Source: Notospermus geniculatus
Taxonomy: Eukaryota > Nemertea > Pilidiophora > Heteronemertea > Lineidae
DNA length: 64,000 bases
Assembly: GCA_002633025.1 (NCBI GenBank)
Contig: NMRB01000524.1
Coordinates: forward strand, 210,111-274,110
Direction: 5' to 3'
The notes beneath the pieces are model-generated. The model was not told the origin of the DNA, searched no databases, and was given only the letters and a program-made list of their open reading frames with translations. Positions 22,030-32,355 of this stretch are shown here, in pieces (position 1 is the stretch's first letter; each line of letters starts with the position of its first letter). The position numbers were made by a program, and so were the translations under genes.

Positions 22030-22145
22030 CATGTCTGACATGGTTGTGAAGGCCGTTGTGACGGCCAATATGGCTGACGCTTCTGTTGCTAAGAGAAGTC
22101 ACGTGATTTGATGACGTCAGTGGGAAACCTCTATATCATCGCCGT
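22030..22145 (-). promoter_or_regulatory. Candidate promoter of the minus-strand gene at 21.7-22.0 kb
   Basis: Contains GGCCAATATGGC near 22065, CACGTG and TGATGACGTCAG near 22095-22112. The clustering just upstream of a good start codon suggests a CpG-type promoter. There is no functional evidence. Confidence 0.35.
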
Positions 22146-22690
22146 CATTCATAACTTGGTGTAACGTTTTCTAGTGTTTCCACATCTCACTGTTTAGCAT
22201 CACCCATGTCTAACCAATTACTAACTCCAACATTCAATCGCTATATTATAAAGAAAATGACTTGAAATGCTTTATCTTACACTAATCAAGCTAACTTTTA
22301 TGCCTGGCTTGCTCCCGTGCGTGTTTTGTTTATTTTATCGTCAAATGAGCCATGGTGTAAGTATTCGCCGCTAATGACGGCCGGCTCATCCTCAACCTGA
22401 GGTCGGATATTGGACGACAGAACCAGGCAGTTTAACAGTTGAGAAGAATACGGTAAGTACATGTACGTGGCAGATTTATAGGCCTACGTACATAAAAAAT
22501 CTTTTAATGACAGGGTGGACATGATCTGTCCTTTGTACAGCCGGGCGTCAATTCATACATGTACCTTTCGTCCATCTTTCTGTGCATAACCGGGGTAACG
22601 TTTCTTAGTGTAGCTCTAATTCAGTATAGGCCTACACAAATACTGATAAACTGGGTCCAGTCTGCAACATGTACTTTAGGCCGATCGCCT

Positions 22691-23360
22691 ATGGGCGGTT
22701 AAAACCGCAAATAAAGGACATCAAAACGAGGACATCGTATATGCAAAACGAGGACATTGTATTTGTTGAACGAAGTCTATGTGATGTATCGCGATGTCTA
22801 TGTTACACGGCATAGACAAGACAGTACGTAGAATAAACTCTGTGCACAAAGCACAAAGAGGACAGTACACACCACAACAAGGACGTTACGAAACGAAGAC
22901 AGCATGCACCACGAAAAGGACGTTGCGAGACGAAGACAACAGGTGGCGCTGTTTATGTTGGTTGAGCAGGAACAATCTACAAGACGACACGAAGACAGCA
23001 TATACCACGAAATGGACGTTGCGAGAGGAAGACAACAGGTGGCGCTCCCGTTGCTCTTTTCTCTTATAACACTTAACAACAATGAGAAAATTGCGACGCG
23101 AGCGCCACCTGTTGTCTCCGTCTCGCAACGTCCTTTTCGTGGTGTATGCTGTCTTCGTTTCGTAACGTCCTTGTTGTGGTGTGTACTGTCCTCTTTGTGC
23201 TTTGTGCACAAAGTTTATTCTACGTACTGTCTTGTCTGTGCCGTGTAACATAGACATCGCGATACATCACATAGACTTCGTTCAACACATACAATGTCCT
23301 CGTTTTGCATATACGATGTCCTCGTTTTGATGTCCTTTATTTGCGGTTATAACCGCCCAT
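22691..23360. mobile_element. 670 bp foldback element
   Basis: Arms of about 270 bp are inverted: ATGGGCGGTTAAAACCGC at the left and GCGGTTATAACCGCCCAT at the right. The GGGCGGTTA/TAACCGCC core is itself palindromic. The arms hold repeated GACGTTNCGA words, and the inner arms end in GGTGGCGCT/AGCGCCACC. ATCGCC lies at both borders (22684-22689 and 23362-23367), a possible target duplication. Related to 45831-47205. The open frames here are repeat-driven. Confidence 0.85.
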
Positions 23361-24025
23361 AATCGCCTTGCTTTTGAAATGCTCAGTCCCTCATACCTAC
23401 CAGCCCATATTTGGATTGAGGAGTTGGGAGTGCACCGTGTCCACAGGGTTCACCAGTATCATCGCCGTCATTCAGTGCATAACTTGGTGTAAGGTTTCCT
23501 AGTGTTCCCCACATCTCATTGTTTAGCATTAGGCCTACATTATGTTTAACCATTTAGGCCTACATGTGTAGGCCTACAATTCTTGATTAATTTCATTATC
23601 GACGCCACCGTACTGATGCAAAAGTATGCCACAGCTTTCATCATTCAGTGGTTTGGGACTGTGCCTTTACATTCTACCAAATTCGCCTGCGTTATCCTGC
23701 TTGAAAAATTCATCGGCGGGGCAGTTTTCCAGGGAAAACTTTTCTGCTACACCTTTGTATACACCTTGTTTCCTCCAAGGTATACAATGATGCTGAAGAG
23801 TGTGGTTAATCACCTTGGGATGATGGCAAATGAATCTTCAGTTGTCGTCAGGAGGGGTCAATATGAATTTCTCAATCATGTACCTTTGGTTTGGTCGTCA
23901 AATCGGCTTATAACTCTGCACACGCAAAGGAAAACGGAACGAAGATTTTATTTACATTTAGTTTATTGTAATGATAGATTAGATTATTTACATACTAGTA
24001 ATATTTTGTACAGAAAGACTATTTA
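23361..24025. other. No gene recognised
   Basis: A 197-codon plus-strand frame (23583-24176) runs through the area, but its end overlaps the antisense of the transposase remnant. The translation shows no domain, and I treat it as chance. Confidence 0.4.
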
Positions 24026-24774
24026 CATTTTGATACATGTATGTATCTGTTTGACGACGTCGAATATCTTGTCAGTTGGTAGGACTCTCTTGAAGTTTCC
24101 CAGGCGCAGTGAATCCTCTTTCTCATCTGCTGGTACCACTAGGGTGTCTGTGATATCAAGGGCTGGAATATTCTGAATCGAGAACTTCTTCTTCTTCACC
24201 GGCCATGTCGATTTAGAGGAATCAGAGGAATCGAAGGAATCAGAGGAAAATTCAGTCTGCAGCCCATCAGACACTAACGATCACACCGTTATCATGTACT
24301 AAATATATAAATACAGCCACGTGATCAAGTTAATATCATAACAGCTTTAGCGGAACTTGCAACTCGGCCCTTTTTCTCCTAAAGTGTTGGCATTCGGCCC
24401 TCAAGTCATTAGACTCTCTCTTCACCAACCTCGATCATGATGTGTTTATTATAACAACTCAATAGCCCAGGAAATGTTGTGAATTAGCTATTCTGGTAAT
24501 TTTATACTTTATCATACGGTGATTTTCTGGATTTTCCAGCCCGATTCCTCTGATTCCTTCGATTCCTCCGATTCCTCTAAATCGACATGGCCTTCTTCAC
24601 CCAGGCCTTGAAGTGGGGGTCAACTGGTTCTGTGGGGTTTCGAAGATGCTGGACGACTGCTTCATACTTCTCCCTTGAGATCACGTAGCTTGTCTTAGAC
24701 TGCTGTATTGTCTCAATCTTACTATTCATTTGGCTTTCCAACATCCCCAAATCCATTGCTTGCCGCTTGTTCAT
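24026..24774 (-). pseudogene. N-terminal half of a Ginger/KRBA2-like transposase, interrupted
   Basis: Minus-strand ATG at 24774 starts a frame with SREKYEAVVQHLRNP and DPHFKAWVKK. Then comes a 392 bp insertion (24201-24592), after which the frame resumes with KKFSIQNIPAL, RVLPTDKIFDVVKQIH and a stop. These blocks resemble the N-terminal region found before the integrase in invertebrate proteins annotated as KRBA2-like. Taking away the insertion and one 9 bp target copy leaves the frame open. Coding stops at QIH, the exact place where the plus-strand half at 26703 begins to resemble the family. A TATA-like TTTATAAG (minus, 24861-24870) lies about 90 bp upstream of the ATG. The gene is disabled. 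Confidence 0.6.
24201..24592. mobile_element. 392 bp MITE with perfect 9 bp duplication, inside the transposase
   Basis: Inverted ends GGCCATGTCGATTTAGAGG continue for about 50 bp through GAATC repeats (GGAATCAGAGGAATCGAAGG). TTCTTCACC flanks both sides (24192-24200 and 24593-24601). The 9 bp duplication suggests a Mutator-type source. It contains no gene. Confidence 0.88.
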
Positions 24775-24917
24775 CTTGAAACTTGTGACTTGAAACTTGA
24801 ATCTTCTATCGTGATGTTCGAACTCCAGAGGAGGAATGACACTTCCAGCAGAATGCCCTCCTTATAAAGCCCTTCTTCAGGAGTGATTTCAACTCAGTCA
24901 TTAAACCTAATTACTTC

Positions 24918-25815
24918 GTTAAAACAAGACCATCTCACTCACTGAATGAATGCCAGTGTTCAGTAATTAGCGGCACTGCTTTGATCATGTTGATCAGTGT
25001 TGATAATCAGTGTATTTCGGGGTAATATGTACTAGGCATCCATGTAAAGTTCAAAATTCAATCAAATACATGTAATGATAGTGGGTTCGATTCTGGTAGG
25101 AAGCAATGTCTTTCACCTTAGAAACTCGATTCTATTTCATATTTTTAATGATAGTGGACAAGTTCTATAAATTTACTTACATCTGCAGATGATTAAATGA
25201 CGTGGAGGTTTCATAGCTACATAACTTCCACTCTTTCGATGAGGAACAGCACCGGTAACTGTTAATGTTCACTATTTTCTCTGCCCTTCAAGGGGGTCCG
25301 ACTTACGTCTCCAGTCCTAAGTACCCAAAGGCTCCCTGTACATACCCTACAGTAGTAAAAAAGTAGACTTATGGTCGAAAAAAAGAACTTAAGATGGTAC
25401 TCAAGTGCAGGAAGCCTAAAGTATCAAACATGAAGGCTCCGGATGAAGGCCTACATTTCACTGACTCTTACAAGTCGTAGATCCCATGCAATACGCAACA
25501 CAAAGGTCCATGCCATGAGATGTGATGATGAAGGTGATGATGATGAAAAAGAAATAGACTTACTTTCAAGTACAGAGAAGAATCTCGTCCCTATATCTGA
25601 TGAACACTATTATTTTCTCACTCACTTCATGAATGCCAGTGTTCACTAATTAGCGGTTCCCTTTGATCAACGTAAGTACCATTTCACTCACTTCATGAAA
25701 GCCAGTGTTCACTAATTAGCGGTTCCCTTTGATCAACGTAAGTACCATCTCACTCACTTCATGAATGCCAGTGTTCAGTAATTAGCGGTTCCCTTTTATC
25801 AACGTAAGTACCATT
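24918..25815. repeat. 66 bp tandem repeats
   Basis: Three direct units at about 25617, 25684 and 25750 share CACTTCATGAATGCCAGTG, TAATTAGCGGTTCCC and ATCAACGTAAGTACC. A diverged unit lies at about 24925-24975. Between 24975 and 25600 nothing else is recognised. Confidence 0.8.
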
Positions 25816-25829
25816 TCACTCAGAGTGAA

Positions 25830-26702
25830 TGACTTGGATCAACAAGGTCTTACTTTTTAGACTTTCAGTAAAAGCAGAAAAGCAGAGAGGAATTAGACAA
25901 GAGCATGATTCTTTGGTAGAATTTTATTTGATCAATGACTTTACAAATGTCACAATAAACTTACGAGACATAAGACATGAAGACAGTACTCTCTATACAA
26001 AAACAGCCCTATCGAAACATTGCAACCATGAGGTACACCGGTATGAAAATGTTCGGCAGGAGTCAGTACCAGTTGGCATTGACTCACAGGTGAAATACGT
26101 GTATGTGGATGACTACATTTCCTGCCATCTTTGATTTTGTTCCTGCTTGATCTTGCTCCTTCTTGCAAGAAGGCAATCACAATCTGACAGCTGGAATGGA
26201 ACTGGACTGGAATGGAATGGAATGGAATGAAAACCATTACATCATCATCATCATCAGAGGCGCGTCATGATCCTAATGGACCTTTGCGCATGATCAAAAA
26301 TACGAGGTCAAAAATATTATAACACCTATTTTTGGAGATGCATAGGCCTATGCCCTGGATGGGAAGTCAGGCTGTCTGATCATTGGTAGGCCCTAAAATC
26401 CGTAACTTGAATGATGCCCATTCAATGTTCCTATTAGGCCTAACCTATTCTTTTGCAGTGATATTTTGGACGAATTGGCTTCCCATAGCAATATTGGCGG
26501 TTGCGAGAAAAAATTAACATGGCCGGCTAGGCTACATTGGCCATCCTCCATGTCCTCCCAAGATTTCGCAAGGACATACGCCTGCACAATCTTACACATA
26601 TTAATGCCAAACACAGGCCCTTAATTGCCTTGCGCAATCTCGAGATGGACGCGCAATTATAGGATCGTTAAAACGCGCAGCGCAATCTTAAGATCGCGCT
26701 GA
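25830..26702. other. No gene recognised
   Basis: A 101-codon plus-strand frame (25829-26134) has no known domain. A short (GGAAT)n-like stretch is at about 26198-26230, and GCGCAATCTTAAGATCGCGC-like inverted words lie at about 26630-26700, just before the transposase half. Confidence 0.4.
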
Positions 26703-28718
26703 TCGGTAAATTGCGCGGAACAGATACACTGCCAAGAATTACAGCATGCCGGCTACCGGAAGACTTTTGACAGGGTGCAGCGAATGTTCTACGGTGTTCC
26801 ACGGAGTTACGTGCAAGATTTTTGTAAGAACTGCCCAGTGTGCCAGCTCTCCGTCCCCCAGACCGTCCGACCACCACTTCGTCCGATACTTGCAAAAGGC
26901 TTCCTTAACCGTGTCCAGGTTGATTTGGTTGATATGAGGCATGATCCAGACGGTGATTTTAAATGGATCGGCCACTTCATGGATCACTTTTCGAAATACC
27001 ACGTCCTCTTTGCCCTGAAGAACAAGACTGCTCAAGAAGTCGCGGAGAATCTCGAGGAACGTGTTTTGAGCTACCTTGGAGTTCCAAAGATTTTCCACAG
27101 TGACAACGGCAGAGAATTCGTGAATGGACTTCTACATGCGTTGTTTGAACAGTGGGGTGGAGATGCAATTTTCGTGAGGGGAAAGCCTCGACATTCCCAA
27201 AGTCAAGGGTTGGTGGAGAATGGTAACAAGACCCTTGAAAAGAGATTGGCAGCAATGAAGGCAGAGCATCCCGTCGTCGGCGACACACCATGGGCAAGTT
27301 GGCTACCAAGAATCCAGTATGGGCTCAATACCACTGTGCAAGAATCTATCAAAGAGACACCATATGCAGTAGTATTTGGGCAACAACCACAGTCGTCTTT
27401 CATCCCAGGTTCCACTGTACACGTCGTGGATGAAGAGGACCTTGATGCAGACATAGTGATGCAAGCCGCCGACACAGAAACAGAAGTCGTCGAACCAGAA
27501 GCAGCAGAAGAAGAACTCGTCGCACCAGCAGCAGATCACATCAAAGGAACAAGTTCAAGCACGCAAGACGCACCTGTTCCAGCGCCAAGAAAGCTGAAGT
27601 TCAAGCCAGTACCTGCTCCAAGAAAAAAAACATCATCAACATCTCCCGAACCCCCACTTGCTGACCCGACACCAGAACAAGAGCCAGAGCCGTCTACAAG
27701 CGCCGATGATGTGAGGCAAACGATACGCGATAGAGCAATGAAGAATTACAAAGACAATGCAAAAACCATGAAACGAAAATACGCCACCCGAAAGAGAATC
27801 CGAGTCGCAGAGTTCAGCGTTGGAGAGACAGTCACCATCGAGATTCCAAAATTGGACCGTGGAAAACTCGCGTACCCCAAAAAGATGTCGAAAGTGAAGT
27901 GTAACTGCACTAGTAAATGCCAGACCGGGAGATGTGCCTGCCGCCGCCAAGGTGAAGACTGCACCAGCCATTGCCATCCCAGCCATTCTTGCCGAAACAA
28001 CATTAATCAACTCAAGAAGTGCGAGGAAGCCTTGATGCAGGTGGGACCAACAAACTGGTTGACAGATCGGCACATCGATGAAGCCTCAAAACTCATCAAG
28101 AAGATCGATACCGGTACTTCATTGTCAGGACTGGTGTCCACCTTACTATTTGCTATTGATCGTACGCCCAAACCAACTGGCCAGTTCGTACAGTTCCTCC
28201 ACACAGACAATCACTGGGTGACGATACCCAACATCAAGGCCAAGGACGAAGACACCGTAATACTGTACGACTCGCTACACGGAGGCAGAATTTCAACAAG
28301 CCTGCAGCATCAAATTGCCAAGTTCGTCAAAACAGACGCAAAAAAGATCAAGATTGAACTTGCCAACGTACAGCAGCAGAAGAATGGAAATGATTGCGGT
28401 CCCTACGCCATCGCATATGCAGTTTCCCTGGCATACGGTGAAGATCCGGTTTCCCTGAAGTTTAGTGATGTCCGTCCATCTGTCAACAGCGCCATCCAGA
28501 AGCAGTTCTTCGATCCATCCATGAGAGTGTGTGTTCCGAAATCCAGCAACAGTCGAGGAATACCACGTTGATCTGTATTGCAAATGTCGCGGAATAGACA
28601 ACGGAACGAATATGGTGGAATGCGAGACGTGCCTGCAGTGGTTTCACTATTCGTGTTGACAGCAGCATCCGACGTCAGCAAGTGGATCGGGATTTGTGAC
28701 GGCTGTCTTAGACTTTAA
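26703..28718 (+). CDS. C-terminal half of an integrase-type transposase: integrase, CXC-like domain, Ulp1 protease, broken PHD finger
   Basis: The frame is open from 26703 to 28571. Numbering from the GTG at 26775: an upstream partial H2C2 zinc-binding module (HCQELQHAGYRKTF, then FCKNCPVCQ at 16-24); an integrase core (VDLVDM with D50/D53, HSDNGREF with D110, GLVENGNKT with E148); an acidic Pro-rich linker (about 220-315); a GPY/F-like strand (VGETVTIEIPKLDRGK, 349-364); a Cys-rich CXC/tesmin-like cluster (CNCTSKCQTGRCACRRQG, 376-393, continuing to C406); and a Ulp1/C48 protease with H480, D499, Q535 and C541 (NDCGPYA). After the stop, a +1 frame carries most of a PHD finger (CKC, ECETC, WFHYSC) and its last pair (ICDGC) returns to the original frame before the TAA at 28716, so two small indels separate it. 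All integrase and protease catalytic residues are present. The N-terminal half is missing here and lies inverted at 24026-24774. Known relatives are Ginger transposons and domesticated KRBA2-like proteins; activity is not shown. Confidence 0.8.
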
Positions 28719-28852
28719 ATTCAATTGGACTACGGTTTCGTGTTGAACTGAACTCTTCAATGGATTATGGACTAAAAGTGTGATATTGTGTACTTTCTAG
28801 CCTGCCGGCGCCAATTACCTGTATCATGGTATGGTGATAAATATCTCCATGC

Positions 28853-28945
28853 AGTTGTGAAAATGCCGACTCCCTCAACACATTCAAAGGACATGTAGAT
28901 TCATTACTTCGTGCATCCAACCCCGGGGTATTTACAAGACAATAA
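28853..28945 (+). pseudogene. Possible non-LTR retrotransposon ORF2 tail
   Basis: A short frame ends DSLNTFKGHVDSLLRA and about 10 codons later a stop, reminiscent of the last residues of CR1/L2-like reverse transcriptase proteins. ATCAAGGTAA words repeated three times follow (about 28966-28992). This is weak evidence. Confidence 0.25.
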
Positions 28946-28999
28946 TTGTCTTCCTAACCCTGAAGATCAAGGTAAATCAAGGTAAATCAAGGAAATCAT

Positions 29000-29989
29000 G
29001 TGCTCACAGGACGCAGTGAACTGGTTATTTGTACAAATTAATTTTCTATATTGTATAAATCTACCTTATAAAGCAATAAACATTGTCAATTAAACGTTTT
29101 ATAATTACTGGTAACTTTGCATATTGTATATAGTTTTTTCTTTATAATGAGGTCTAATAACTTGTGAAATAATCTGTTGTGCATTGTACCAAGATAGGCC
29201 CATGTGATGTATGTAGTGAATGGCTAAATGTATCTTTTATGTAAATTTCTTTTTACCTGCAAATAGAGAGATAAATAAACTTGTAAAATGAACACTACTG
29301 ATTCCTGTTTTATTCATTTTTATTCACACTTTCGCCAACCCTACATCCCAACCTTCCTCAAGTCCAAATCATGTTCCACACTATCATGACTATGTCCCCT
29401 AGGGCCTAAATGCTAGACTTTTGGCTTCGCTCCTGCTGGGTAGGACCTGAAACGAGAATGAGGAAGAATGAACTGGTGGATGATGATACACGAACTGGTG
29501 GATGATGATACACGGACTATCAAACAATATTGTACACATTGCAATTTTCCTGGATTTCCCGGCATTTTACACATGTTTGTCTATGTCAAGCATACAAGAG
29601 ACGGCGACAAGGTCTACAAAAAGAGTACAAACATTACATGTTTTTTTCCAAAGGTATAGTGCTTTTCAGAATGTCCAGTCGTATTTGCACTCATTCGACC
29701 TTCAATGGAACCTAACTACAAGCCACAAATTGACCAGTTACATGTGCATGCCAATAAACGGCTGACCGACTTCTAAATAGGACCTTGTTCAGGTGTATAC
29801 TTTGATTCAAGATAATCATGCAATCATGTATACTTAAAGCGGATTGCTCGCGTCTGTCCAAAGTGAACCAAAAATAATAAAACGTTCCGTTTTATTCGTA
29901 ACAACAACTGGTAAATGCATTGCGGCGGCCGCTCCGGAAACGGTGCTGTGGAATCTTTGACTCGGCACGAACAGTCCGCTTTAACTGGC
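29000..29989. other. No gene; inverted partner of 30954-31110
   Basis: About 29600-29740 (GGTATAGTGCTTTTCAGAATG and GGAACCTAACTACA) is an inverted, diverged copy of 30954-31060, on the other side of the 29990-30944 element. The GATGATGATACACG words at 29475-29515 are a short direct repeat. No coding sequence is recognised. Confidence 0.5.
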
Positions 29990-30243
29990 GCTGAATGGGT
30001 CAATGTCGTCCTGGGTATACCTTATGTTTACCCAGCATCATTCTGGGTAAGCATTTTCTTTACCCAGGATCATCCTGGGTAAACATAAGGATCCTTAACT
30101 TTACCCAGCTTGGAGATCCCGCTGAATCGCGCTGATCGTTCACCTGCATCCGAGGATTGGTACTGCACAGGCATAGCACTCACGAAGTAGGCCTAAATGT
30201 GTCGTACAACATTCATGACATTCGTCGCGATGGAGCCTGCGAT

Positions 30244-30459
30244 TTAGAATGTTTTGGTTGTTGGTTTGTTCTTAACCAGCTGAACGCCAGGCATTGTTTT
30301 TGAAAAAAAGTTCTTCCAGGACCACGGTCTGTCCACATTTTGGTCATCCGCCTCGACTTCATCGGAAGAAGCATACTTATACTCGGCCTGTTTGAAGCTC
30401 AGTATACAAGTAAAAAAGAAAATATACGTGAAGGCTGACTTAACATGAATTTCGATCAT
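30244..30459 (-). CDS. Small secreted protein frame inside the 955 bp element
   Basis: Minus-strand ATG at 30459 gives 71 residues. The N-terminus has a signal-peptide pattern: MIEIHVK, hydrophobic core SAFTYIFFFTCILSF, then KQAEYKY with a plausible cleavage after KQA. The mature part is about 45 residues, first acidic (SSDEVEADDQ) then basic (KNFFSKTMPG, LVKNKPTTKTF), with no cysteine and no clear dibasic processing site. I recognise no family. It is intronless and lies wholly between the TIRs, so it may be a captured host exon, a transposon-born gene or chance. The minisatellite reads into the region just before the ATG. Confidence 0.4.
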   Translation of the reverse strand: MIEIHVKSAFTYIFFFTCILSFKQAEYKYASSDEVEADDQNVDRPWSWKNFFSKTMPGVQLVKNKPTTKTF

Positions 30460-30660
30460 TTCGGCCACTTCATTTCAGCTGTTTCGATCATTTCGGACAC
30501 TTCATTTCGACCTGTTTGGATCATTTCGGACACTTCATTTCGACCCGTTTGGATCATTTCGGACACTTCATTTCGACCCGTTTGGATCATTTCGGCCCGT
30601 TTGGATCATTTCGGACACTTCATTTCGGCCATTCGTATCATTTCGGCCATTTCATTTCGG
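30450..30660. repeat. Minisatellite of about 33 bp units
   Basis: GGACACTTCATTTCGACC and CGTTTGGATCATTTC alternate about four times, with further shortened units on either side. It lies between the small secreted frame and the right TIR. Confidence 0.85.
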
Positions 30661-31239
30661 GTTTTAGTATTGTAAAATATGAAAATAGGTGATTTTTTTA
30701 TATTAATTCTTCCATCTTATTTCGAATTTTCGGCCGTTTCGATGATTTCGGCCATTTCGTACCGTTACCAAATTCCACCTCGAACGCAGGAGAACGATCA
30801 GCGCGATTCGGCGGGAACTCCCAAGCTGGGTAAAGTTAAGGATCCTTATGTTTACCCAGGATGGTCCTGGGTAAAGAAAAGGATTACCCAGGATGATCCT
30901 GGGTAAACATAAGGTATACCCAGGACGACATTGACCCATTCAGCTTAACTGGCCCATTTGTGGTTTGTGGTTAGGTTCCATTGCAAGGTAAAATGAGTGC
31001 AAAAATGACTGGACATTCTGAAAAGCACTATACCTAAACATTTTAAATTGTACAGAATAGTTAGTAGTACGGTATTGTCCTTGGCAACTGTCCTGTAGAA
31101 CCGTAATGCCTTGACGGACACGCTTTAGGAACAGTGTATACATACATAGCAGGTGTGACAGGAAAGATTGTCCTTCGAAAACTGACTCCTCGTGAATGGT
31201 TTTTATTGTCCTTCGTCCTTTGAAGTAATGCACTGCATG

Positions 31240-32219
31240 TTAGCTCTTGCGGCACATTTCATCAATGGCTGTCCTGTGGATACGAATCAGGTTGTGACGT
31301 TCGGACTCAGGTACACCGTACTTCCTGAATGTGGTCTCGCTGGCAAATCGTAGTATCTCCTCCGGAATCTTCTCTTTCCCAATTCCTCGGCGTCCGGAAT
31401 CATCAATTTCACAAGACGAACAGTGAAATTCCGCTGAGACTTGCACATCATAAATTCTTCGTTTATCTGAGCCTCCGTAAGATACGGGACCAACTGCTGT
31501 TGCTCTCGTTGAGGTTGCAGCAGAGGATCTTGTTGAGGTTGCAGCAGAGGAATTCGTTGAGGTTGCAGCAGAGGATCTTGTTGAGGTTGCAGCAGAGGAA
31601 TTCGTTGAGGTTGCAGCAGAGGATCTTGTTGAGGTTGCGGCAGAGGAATTCGTTGAGGTTGCGGCTGGTGTGGAATCACGGGCATCAGGTCGGGCAGGTC
31701 GTCGTTTCTCATTTCAATGAAATCTAATCGGCGCCGTGGTGTCTGTGGCTGTGCGGGTTGCAGGAGTGTAAGTTTGCGATTTTCTCTAGCTGTAGCTCTC
31801 ATGTTTGCAATAACTTCAGCCTGCTGTTTCACGACAGTTTCCAGTGTATCCAGCCTCTGCAGGATGGCAGTTTGGTTACTGTGCAGCAGCTGAATAATTG
31901 TTTGCTGATTCTTGATGATGGTTCTGGCATCCGAGTGGTGGACGAGAGTAAAATCAAGGCCCGAAGTTTCGTTGGCGGGACCATTAGTCTGGACGGCGAT
32001 TGTCTCATCCTCCGGCAAATCATCGAGCCCTGTCTGTAGGCCTACGTGTTGTTCCTCATCTTCATGTGTCGCAGCTGTGGCGGGCGGAGCTGTATCCTCT
32101 TTTTCGTCAGGTATCGCAGTTGGGGCGGGCGGAGCTGGATCCTCTTTTTCCTCAAGTGTCGCAGCTGGGGCGGGCGGCGAATTTTTTTTCCTGAACCTTT
32201 CATCAAGTACACTGTACAT
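31240..32219 (-). pseudogene. BEN-domain protein with coiled coil, frameshifted or mis-sequenced
   Basis: The minus-strand frame from 32219 encodes a Pro/Glu-rich N-terminus, a coiled coil at about residues 98-147 (IIKNQQTIIQLLHSNQ, LDTLETVVKQQAEVIANM), then a Gln/Pro repeat (QQDPLLQPQRIPLLQP, 186-238). From residue 256 it has the start of a BEN domain (CKSQRNFTVRLVKLMIPDAEEL). Near 31377 the frame slips by one base; the rest of the BEN domain continues in the other frame (GKEKIPEEILRFASETTFRK, then LIRIHRTAIDEMCRKS and a stop at 31240). BEN proteins bind DNA and act as chromatin repressors. The frame is open further upstream of 32219 (KKCPSLDYNSNYK), so a 5' exon may join there. It is either a one-base sequencing error in a live gene or a recent pseudogene. 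Confidence 0.65.
31494..31670. repeat. 24 bp coding repeat in the BEN gene
   Basis: TTGAGGTTGCAGCAGAGGA followed by ATTCG or TCTTG alternates about seven times with a 24 bp step. It keeps the reading frame and encodes the QQDPLLQP/QRIPLLQP units. Confidence 0.9.
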
Positions 32220-32314
32220 TTTGTAGTTACTATTATAGTCGAGAGAGGGACACTTCTTTTGAAGTTAAACACATTTTCAACGCGCGTGGGGGATTATTGG
32301 GTCGTGGGGGTAAG

Positions 32315-32355
32315 GTTTAGGGTTAGGGTTAGGGTTAGGGTTAGGGATAGGGCTA
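32315..32355. repeat. Interstitial TTAGGG array
   Basis: Five or six nearly perfect TTAGGG units, ending in AGGGATAGGGCTAG. This supports a TTAGGG-telomere organism. Confidence 0.9.

Larger units (their letters stand above)
29990..30944. mobile_element. 955 bp TIR element, perfect 9 bp duplication, carries a small gene
   Basis: TIRs of about 170 bp begin GCTGAATGGGTCAATGTCG and are inverted at the right end. Each TIR also folds on itself through CCTTATGTTTACCCAG and CTGGGTAAACATAAGG. TTAACTGGC flanks both sides (29981-29989 and 30945-30953). Between the TIRs lie a minus-strand secreted-protein frame and a minisatellite. Same family as 14723-15037 and 32495-33061. The 9 bp duplication suggests Mutator-like mobilisation, and with an enclosed non-transposase gene the layout resembles a Pack-MULE. 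Confidence 0.9.

Noticed and set aside
22794-23257. Overlapping frames of 90-137 codons on both strands
   Set aside because: They lie in the arms of a foldback element; the same peptide appears on both strands because the DNA is inverted.
23583-24176. 197-codon plus-strand frame
   Set aside because: No domain, and its end is antisense to the Ginger-like N-terminal piece; probably a chance open frame.
25080-25100. tRNA gene, because GGTTCGATTCTGG resembles a B box
   Set aside because: No A box at a suitable distance and no cloverleaf can be drawn around it.
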